Of a DNA stretch of 5,029 nucleotides, positions 1-4,301 are shown one piece after another (position 1 is the stretch's first letter; each line of letters starts with the position of its first letter). The notes under the pieces are model-generated. The model saw only the letters and a program-made list of their open reading frames with translations. It made no database searches and was not told the DNA's origin. The stretch is from Hyphomicrobiales bacterium (GTDB taxonomy: Bacteria; Pseudomonadota; Alphaproteobacteria; Rhizobiales; Beijerinckiaceae). The stretch is taken from contig JAATEW010000399.1 in assembly GCA_015655535.1 (NCBI GenBank), positions 1 to 5,029 of the forward strand, written 5' to 3'. Position numbers and translations under genes: made by a program.

Positions 1-612
1 GAGCTTGACCCAGATGTCGTCGCGAATGTCGTCGAACAGACGCGGCTTCATCTTGCTCGCGGCGAAGGCATCGTAGAGCTTCGTGAGGCGTTCGGTCTTC
101 GTGCGGTTCGGCTCGCCGAAGCCGAATTGATCGCCATAGACATGCTTGATGACGCCGGGGCTCTCGATCTCGGTCGCGGGATAGACGGTGCAGCCGATCA
201 CGCGCTCCGGCCCGATCACGTCCCATTGGCGATTGTCGGGATCGACGCTTTTCAGCCGGTGATTTGTATGATGGTCGAGCCCGTAGAAATACCACCACGG
301 AACGCCGTTTTGCGCCGTGACGACCGCGGTCTCCGGTCCGAGCAGCGGCTCCATATCATAGGCCGATTCCCAGGCCTGATAGGAGTTGAGGCCGACGATC
401 ACATAATCCTGCGGACCGAAATCGCGCGGATCTTTGCTCGCTGGGATTTTGGCGTTCAAGACCTCATTGCCGACATGAAGCGTGAGCCCATGTTTGTGGA
501 TCGCTTCGAGGTGAGCGCCGCGCGCGATGAGCGAAACGTCGACGCCCGCGCGCTGAAGCATGAGGCCGACATAGCCGCCGATCGCGCCGGCCCCGTAAAT
601 GCAAATCTTCAT
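1..612 (-). CDS. panE: Ketopantoate-reductase-family protein, probable PanE2-type oxalyl-CoA reductase (partial, C-terminus off left edge)
   Basis: The 204 visible residues begin MKICIYGAGAIGGYVG, a Rossmann dinucleotide-binding fold with GxGxxG at residues 7-12 and an Arg at 31 (ARG) in the place where NADPH-preferring members bind the 2'-phosphate. QNG at 101-103 holds the conserved substrate-binding Asn102. DDIWVKL at the window edge holds Lys203, equivalent to the catalytic lysine of PanE. The family is usually about 300-340 residues, so the C-terminal helical domain lies outside the window. Canonical members reduce 2-dehydropantoate to pantoate with NADPH. Established knowledge: in Methylobacterium extorquens AM1 a paralogue, PanE2, was reported to reduce oxalyl-CoA to glyoxylate. 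The position directly after frc, 67 bp downstream on the same strand, favours that role here; this is inference. The start is supported by GGAG (complement of 621-624) 8 nt upstream. Family membership is firm; the substrate is moderately supported. Confidence 0.9.
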   Translation of the reverse strand, partial: MKICIYGAGAIGGYVGLMLQRAGVDVSLIARGAHLEAIHKHGLTLHVGNEVLNAKIPASKDPRDFGPQDYVIVGLNSYQAWESAYDMEPLLGPETAVVTAQNGVPWWYFYGLDHHTNHRLKSVDPDNRQWDVIGPERVIGCTVYPATEIESPGVIKHVYGDQFGFGEPNRTKTERLTKLYDAFAASKMKPRLFDDIRDDIWVKL

Positions 613-679
613 TGTGTTTTCTCCGAAGCGGAGGAAAGGACCGGTGAGTTCGAGATCACCGCTTGCATTGTGTCAGTCA
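613..679 (-). other. frc-panE intergenic segment with two hairpins, one masking the panE ribosome binding site
   Basis: The 67-bp gap holds two inverted repeats. The first (642-661) has 6-bp arms CGGTGA/TCACCG around an 8-nt loop. The second (621-633) has 5-bp arms CTCCG/CGGAG around a 3-nt loop; in the minus-strand RNA its 3' arm contains the GGAG Shine-Dalgarno of the downstream reductase gene. Neither is followed by a U-run, so neither looks like an intrinsic terminator. They could tune translation or RNA stability of the second gene relative to frc (inference). Confidence 0.45.
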
Positions 680-1957
680 TTATTCGGCTGCCTGCCGCGC
701 CGGCGGTTCAAGCGCGCCGGCCGCGCGCAATTCCGAGATCGCGTGATCGTCAAGCCCGAGGATTTCGGCCAGGATCTCGTCCGTATGCTCGCCGAGGAGC
801 GGCGAGCGCGTAACCTCCGTCGGGCTCTCCGACAATTTGATCGGATTGCCGACAGTCAGATATTTGCCGCGTTCGGGATGATCGACCTCGACCACCGTGC
901 CCGTCGCGCGCAGGGAAGGCTCTTCCGCGAGTTCTTTCATCGACAGGATGGGTCCGCAGGGAATGTTCAGCGGATTGCAAATGTCCATGACCTCGAATTT
1001 GGTCTTGGTCTTGGTCCAGGCTTCAATCGTGTCGAAGATCAGCCGGAGCTTGTCGAGGCGCGCTTCCGCCGTCGCAAAGCTGGGATCGGTGGTCCATTCG
1101 GGCTTGCCGATCACGCCGCAGATTTTGTCCCAGACGGGTGCTTGCGTGATGAAATAAATATAGGCGTTCGGATCGGTCTCGTAGCCTTTGCATTTCAAGA
1201 TCCAGCCCGGCTGGCCGCCGCCCGACGCATTGCCCGCGCGCGGGACAGCCTCTCCAAATGGCCGCCCTTCGGCGAATTGCGGATATTCCTTCAATGCGCC
1301 TTGGCCCAGGCGCTGCTGATCGCGCAGCTTGACGCGGCAGAGATTGAGCACGCCGTCCTGCATCGCGACCGAGACCTTTTGGCCCTTGCCGGTCATTGTG
1401 CGCTGGAAAAGCGCCGTCACGATGCCGAGCGCGAGATGGAGGCCAGATCCGGAATCGCCGATCTGCGCTCCCGTGACGAGCGGCGGGCCGTCATCGAAGC
1501 CTGTCGTCGAAGCAGAGCCGCCGGTGCATTGGGCGACATTCTCATAGACCTTGCAATCTTCGTAAGGCCCGGGGCCGAAGCCTTTGATCGAAGCGACGAT
1601 GATCGCCGGATTGATCGCGTGGATCTTCTCCCAGGTGAAGCCCATGCGGTCGAGCACGCCCGGTCCGAAATTCTCGACGAGCACGTCGGAGCTTTTGATC
1701 AGCGCGGTGAGGACTTCGCGGCCCTTTGGATTCTTGGCGTCGAGCGTGATCGAGCGCTTATTGTGATTCAGCATCGTGAAATAGAGGCTATCGGCGCCCG
1801 GCACATCGCATAATTGGCCACGCGTGATATCGCCCGCGCCAGGCTTCTCGACCTTGATGACGTCGGCGCCGAACCAGGCCAGCAATTGCGTGCATGTCGG
1901 GCCCGCTTGCACATGCGACAAATCGAGGATGCGCACACCCTCCAGAGCCTTCCCCAT
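680..1957 (-). CDS. frc: Formyl-CoA:oxalate CoA-transferase (class III CoA-transferase)
   Basis: This 425-residue protein transfers CoA from formyl-CoA to oxalate, giving oxalyl-CoA and formate, the entry step of oxalate catabolism in the cytoplasm. It matches remembered Oxalobacter Frc and E. coli YfdW/Frc sequences along its full length (about 428 and 416 aa). Recognisable blocks are HVQAGP at 15-20 with Gln17, SLYFTM with Tyr59, NKRSI, VENFGPG, KVYENVAQ with Tyr138, GDSGSGLH with the catalytic Asp168 (Asp169 in Oxalobacter), MQDGVLNLCRVKLRDQQRL, the active-site glycine loop SGGGQ at 245-249, GWILKCKG, and PLLGEHTDE near the C-terminus. An upstream in-frame TTG at 2047 exists, but homology begins at MGKALEGVRILDLSHVQ and GGGGAG-like purines (GGGGAG, complement of 1967-1972) sit 9 nt before the ATG at 1957, so that start is chosen. 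It lies 102 bp after the regulator gene and 67 bp before the reductase gene, probably as one operon. Confidence 0.95.
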   Translation of the reverse strand: MGKALEGVRILDLSHVQAGPTCTQLLAWFGADVIKVEKPGAGDITRGQLCDVPGADSLYFTMLNHNKRSITLDAKNPKGREVLTALIKSSDVLVENFGPGVLDRMGFTWEKIHAINPAIIVASIKGFGPGPYEDCKVYENVAQCTGGSASTTGFDDGPPLVTGAQIGDSGSGLHLALGIVTALFQRTMTGKGQKVSVAMQDGVLNLCRVKLRDQQRLGQGALKEYPQFAEGRPFGEAVPRAGNASGGGQPGWILKCKGYETDPNAYIYFITQAPVWDKICGVIGKPEWTTDPSFATAEARLDKLRLIFDTIEAWTKTKTKFEVMDICNPLNIPCGPILSMKELAEEPSLRATGTVVEVDHPERGKYLTVGNPIKLSESPTEVTRSPLLGEHTDEILAEILGLDDHAISELRAAGALEPPARQAAE

Positions 1958-1966
1958 TCTCAAACT

Positions 1967-1972
1967 CTCCCC
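1967..1972 (-). promoter_or_regulatory. frc: Ribosome binding site deciding the frc start
   Basis: The minus strand reads GGGGAG, 9 nt before the ATG at 1957. This supports that start over the in-frame TTG 30 codons further upstream, whose extra residues show no family similarity. Confidence 0.75.
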
Positions 1973-2016
1973 GCCTTTATCGTCAGTCTTCGAGCCGCTT
2001 CCCGTGAGCTCAGCCG

Positions 2017-2033
2017 GCGACAACTCCTGTCGC
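2017..2033 (-). other. Hairpin in the gntR-frc gap
   Basis: A perfect inverted repeat reads GCGACA-GGAGT-TGTCGC on the minus strand: 6-bp stem, 5-nt loop. There is no T-run after it, so it is not a standard terminator. It would lie in the frc leader or in the intercistronic RNA if the genes are cotranscribed. A purine-rich GGAGT sits in the loop. Function unknown. Confidence 0.4.
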
Positions 2034-2041
2034 TGCCCTCG

Positions 2042-2068
2042 GTTCAATTGAACAATTCTTCAATCGAA
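2042..2068. promoter_or_regulatory. Paired TTCAATYGAA palindromes at the gntR-frc junction (candidate operator)
   Basis: A perfect 12-bp palindrome, GTTCAATTGAAC, occupies 2042-2053. A second near-identical block, TTCAATCGAA, lies at 2059-2068 and differs from the first core at one base. Their centres are 16 bp apart, and the second overlaps the stop codon of the regulator gene. The pair sits upstream of frc, where a transcription-factor site controlling an internal promoter would be expected. The repeat is seen directly; operator function is inferred. Confidence 0.4.
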
Positions 2069-2779
2069 TAATTCATGGCCATGCGTGTCGACATATTCGG
2101 CAAGGCCCAGGGTATGATCGAGCGCGAGGCGTTCGGCCTTGATCGCGTCGCGCCGCTCGATCGCCTCGATGATCGCGAGGTGATCCGAAATCGAGCGTTC
2201 CGCGCGTCCGTCGCGTCCGATCGTCAATTGCCTGATGCCGCGCACATGGAAGAGCAGCTTGTCGGTCGTATCGACGAGGATCTGCGAACCGCTCATCTTG
2301 ATGAGGGCTTGATGGAAGGTGAGGTTTGCGAGCGAATATTCGCTCAGGAATTCATTCGGCCTGTGGTTATCCGTGAAGTCCTGAAAGATCTGCCGCAAGG
2401 CCGCGACATCGGCGCCGGCATCGAGCGCGATCAGCCGGACGGCCATGCTCTCCAGCGCCGCCCAGGCCTGGATCATCTCGACGATCTCGCGTTTCGTCTT
2501 GCGGACGATGAGAATGCCGCGGCGCGGGACGGTGCGCAGAAAGCCATCCTGCTCCAGCATGGCGATGGCTTCGCGGATCGGTGTCCGGCTCACGCCGAGC
2601 CTGTCGGACAGATCGCGTTCGTCGAGCATGACGGGATCCGCCGACGAATAGATATCGGTCTTGAAGATCGCGTCTTTAAGCGCGGCATAGACCTTGGCCT
2701 TGAAACTTTCGTCCGGCTGAATACGCGGAAATGCTTCGAGAGAAGCGGCGGACGTCATACGTTTTGCCTGCGGCGCCAT
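2060..2779 (-). CDS. GntR-family transcriptional regulator, FadR/FCD subfamily
   Basis: This 239-residue protein has an N-terminal winged helix-turn-helix (about 27-93) with the typical GntR block LSDRLGVSRTPIREAIAMLEQDGF at 57-80, then an all-helical FCD ligand-binding domain (about 100-230). FCD metal/ligand-site histidines are seen at 156 (NLTFHQAL), 200 (SISDHLAI) and 222 (ALDHTLG). The usual Asp four residues before the first His is Asn152 here. The start ATG follows GAGG (complement of 2787-2790) by 7 nt. The gene is first in the minus-strand unit with frc and the PanE-like gene and is divergent from the quinone oxidoreductase gene, so it probably senses an organic acid of this pathway, such as oxalate or glyoxylate, and autoregulates through the repeats upstream of its start. 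Ligand and targets are inferred; the family assignment is firm. Confidence 0.93.
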   Translation of the reverse strand: MAPQAKRMTSAASLEAFPRIQPDESFKAKVYAALKDAIFKTDIYSSADPVMLDERDLSDRLGVSRTPIREAIAMLEQDGFLRTVPRRGILIVRKTKREIVEMIQAWAALESMAVRLIALDAGADVAALRQIFQDFTDNHRPNEFLSEYSLANLTFHQALIKMSGSQILVDTTDKLLFHVRGIRQLTIGRDGRAERSISDHLAIIEAIERRDAIKAERLALDHTLGLAEYVDTHGHELFD

Positions 2780-2790
2780 CCAACATCCTC

Positions 2791-2880
2791 ATGCCAATAT
2801 CTGTCTCAAGGCATGCCAAGTGTGGGGCGCTGGCATGCCATTTGTCCGAATGGTTACTGGCATATGACACAGGCATTGCC
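2791..2880. promoter_or_regulatory. Array of GGCATGCC operator-like repeats, probable GntR-regulator binding sites
   Basis: The sites are ATGCCAA (half-site, 2791-2797), GGCATGCC (perfect, 2810-2817), TGGCATGCCA (perfect 10 bp, 2831-2840), TGGCATATGACA (degenerate, 2858-2869) and GGCATTGCC (2872-2880, one extra central base). The first three have centres at 2791.5, 2813.5 and 2835.5, exactly 22 bp apart, about two helical turns, which would place bound dimers on one face of the DNA. FCD-type GntR regulators commonly bind short palindromes of this size, and the array lies just upstream of the regulator's own start. The binding protein is inferred. Confidence 0.55.
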
Positions 2881-2896
2881 AAGCACTATGCTTGGC
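2878..2896. repeat. Perfect 19-bp inverted repeat, 8-bp arms
   Basis: GCCAAGCA and TGCTTGGC form perfect arms around a 3-bp centre (CTA). The left arm overlaps the GGCATTGCC repeat. The element could be an operator for a second dimeric regulator or part of the same array, since GCCAAG also follows the 2810-2817 site. It lies between the two divergent genes. Confidence 0.5.
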
Positions 2897-3091
2897 TGAA
2901 TCGCGCTAAAACCTTCGATTTGTTTAACTTTTCTGGCTCAGCCCAAAGTTTATTTAGGAGAGTCAAAATTTTTATTTGTGACAGCGAAAAGTTTCTTTGG
3001 CATAGGCTAAATTTAATTTGGGAGCGGTGTTTGGCGGCCTGCGGGCTTGAAGCTCTGCGTGCAAACTGACACAAGGCATCGCCGCATGTTC

Positions 3092-3145
3092 AAGGGCCCT
3101 TTGCGCAAGGCTTAAGCGTGGGGCTTCGCCCCGAAAATTGATCAA
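3092..3145. repeat. Five consecutive palindromes upstream of the quinone oxidoreductase gene
   Basis: In 54 bp there are AAGGGCCCTT (3092-3101), TTGCGCAA (3101-3108), GCTTAAGC (3110-3117), GGGGC-TTC-GCCCC (3120-3132) and TTGATCAA (3138-3145), nearly end to end. The GC-rich fourth one is the strongest hairpin. The last overlaps the first bases of the AAGGA ribosome binding site. They probably lie in the 5' leader of the gene and could affect its translation or mRNA stability; no function is proven. Confidence 0.45.
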
Positions 3146-3155
3146 GGAACCGATA

Positions 3156-4160
3156 ATGCCAGCTTTGCCTTCCGTCATGCGCCAGGTCTATTTCGACGGC
3201 GCCGGCGGGCCCGATGTGATCCGGATCGGCGAAGCGCCCGTGCCGGCCGTGGCGCCGGGCAAAGTCCTGGTTGAAGTTGTCGCGGCCGGGATCAATGGAC
3301 CGGACTGCGTGCAGCGCGCCGGTCGCTATCCGGCTCCAGCAGGCGAATCCGCTATTCCCGGGATGGAAATCGCCGGTCGCATCATCGCCGTCGGAGAGGA
3401 CGTCAAAGATTTGAAGGAAGGCGATGAGATTTGCGCGCTCGTCGGTTCCGGCGGCTATGCCGAATATGTGCTGGCCGACGCGGCTTTATGCTTGTCGAAA
3501 CCGAAGAGCCTGAATCTGATCGAGGCCGCGGGCATGCCGGAGACGGCTTTCACCGTATGGGATAACGTGTTCACGCGCGGCAAATTGAAAGCCGGAGAGA
3601 TATTTCTTGTCCATGGCGGAACCGGCGGCATTGGTACGACGGCGATCCAGCTCGCTAAAGCTTTTGGTGCGACGGTCATAACCACGGCGGGCTCGCCGGA
3701 AAAATGCGCTTTCTGCAAGACGCTCGGCGCCGATTACGTGATCAATTACAGAACGCATGATTTCGTCGCCGAAATCAAGACAATCACCGCGAAGAAGGGC
3801 GTCAATCTCGTTCTCGACATCGTGGGCGGCAGCTATATCTCAAAAAATATCTCGATCATGGGGACGGAGGCGCGTCTTGTGCAGATTGCCTTTCAGCAAT
3901 CGAGCAAGGCCGAAGTCGAGTTCACGCCCATGATGGTGCGGCGCCAGACGCTGACCGGCTCGACCTTGCGGCCAAGGACGCTGGCGCAGAAGGCCGAGGT
4001 GGCGGCCGGGGTGCGCGACAATGTCTGGCCGCTCGTCGAACAAGGCAAGGTCAAACCGATCATCCACGCGACCTTCCCGCTCGAAGACGCCCGCCAGGCG
4101 CATGAGCTGATGGAATCCTCGGCGCATATCGGCAAAATCATCCTGCTCACGGGCAAATAA
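3156..4160 (+). CDS. NAD(P)H:quinone oxidoreductase, PIG3/QOR-type MDR family
   Basis: This 334-residue zinc-free medium-chain dehydrogenase/reductase probably reduces quinones or other activated carbonyl or enoyl compounds with NADPH in the cytoplasm. The N-terminal GroES-like domain carries the PIG3-like block GINGPDCVQRAGRYPAP (45-61) and PGMEIAG (68-74), where zinc enzymes have GHE. The nucleotide-binding motif HGGTGGIGTTAIQLAK is at 153-168, followed by GADYVINY at 191-198 and LDIVGGSY at 220-227. HIGKIIL near the C-terminus is the typical family ending. Length is normal (about 325-335). ATG at 3156 is chosen because AAGGA (3144-3148) lies 7 nt before it; an in-frame TTG at 3138 would add six residues but falls inside a palindrome without its own ribosome binding site. 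It is divergent from the regulator gene and may share its operators. The physiological substrate is unknown. Confidence 0.9.
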   Translation: MPALPSVMRQVYFDGAGGPDVIRIGEAPVPAVAPGKVLVEVVAAGINGPDCVQRAGRYPAPAGESAIPGMEIAGRIIAVGEDVKDLKEGDEICALVGSGGYAEYVLADAALCLSKPKSLNLIEAAGMPETAFTVWDNVFTRGKLKAGEIFLVHGGTGGIGTTAIQLAKAFGATVITTAGSPEKCAFCKTLGADYVINYRTHDFVAEIKTITAKKGVNLVLDIVGGSYISKNISIMGTEARLVQIAFQQSSKAEVEFTPMMVRRQTLTGSTLRPRTLAQKAEVAAGVRDNVWPLVEQGKVKPIIHATFPLEDARQAHELMESSAHIGKIILLTGK

Positions 4161-4301
4161 GCCGAAAGTCGTAGACGCTGCGCGTGATTGCCACAGCTTT
4201 GTCGCTCGCGGGTTGATTTAGAAGGCTGGTATCCCACGAACGCTCGCCCTGTGTCCGGACGCAATGACGAGCGAAATACATGTACGTCACGAGGATTTCC
4301 G
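4161..4301 (+). other. Intergenic segment before the aminotransferase gene
   Basis: This 141-bp gap has no clear terminator for the upstream gene and no recognisable promoter. It holds an 8-bp palindrome, TACATGTA (4277-4284), and the ribosome binding site GAGGA (4291-4295), which sits 6 nt before the aminotransferase ATG. That site decides the start: an ORF opening at 4188 lacks such a site, and its extra 38 residues have no family similarity. Confidence 0.5.

Larger units (their letters stand above)
2780..3155. promoter_or_regulatory. Divergent regulatory region between the GntR gene and the quinone oxidoreductase gene
   Basis: This 376-bp stretch carries no convincing gene. From left to right it holds repeated GGCATGCC-type sites (2791-2880), a perfect 8-bp-armed inverted repeat (2878-2896), a clearly AT-rich segment (about 2901-3020), and a dense run of palindromes (3092-3145). 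Both divergent promoters must lie here, unless one gene is read from further away. I could not assign confident -35/-10 pairs on either strand. The short ORFs crossing it lack family features. Confidence 0.6.

Noticed and set aside
127..813. 228-codon plus-strand ORF opposite the PanE-like gene
   Set aside because: It is antisense to the reductase, whose Rossmann motif and catalytic residues are clear. No family features in the plus-strand product.
599..1813. 404-codon plus-strand ORF opposite frc
   Set aside because: It lies wholly antisense to a gene with full-length family similarity. Its arginine- and alanine-rich product has no recognisable domain, which is typical of the antisense frame of a GC-rich gene.
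1958..2047. 30-codon N-terminal extension of frc from a TTG
   Set aside because: The extension has no similarity to the family, and a good ribosome binding site precedes the ATG at 1957.
2858..2880. Possible sigma-54 promoter (TGGCAT followed by TTGC)
   Set aside because: The spacing between the GG and GC elements is wrong for a -24/-12 promoter. The bases are better explained as copies of the GGCATGCC repeat.
2075..2899. 274-codon plus-strand ORF opposite the GntR gene, extending into the intergenic region
   Set aside because: It is antisense to a clear GntR/FCD gene. The composition is that of a shadow frame and no ribosome binding site or domain is evident.
2976..3004. Possible sigma-70 promoter TTGTGA with 17-bp spacing to GGCATA for the oxidoreductase gene
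   Set aside because: The -10 hexamer is too far from consensus to support a call from sequence alone.
2731..3069. 112-codon plus-strand and 62-codon minus-strand (2886-3074) ORFs across the intergenic region
   Set aside because: They have no family similarity, cross the AT-rich regulatory stretch and the repeats, and lack convincing start contexts.
4202..4274. TCGCTCG and CGAGCGA arms flanking the gap before the aminotransferase
   Set aside because: The 7-bp arms are about 59 bp apart with no supporting structure, which is plausible by chance in GC-rich DNA.
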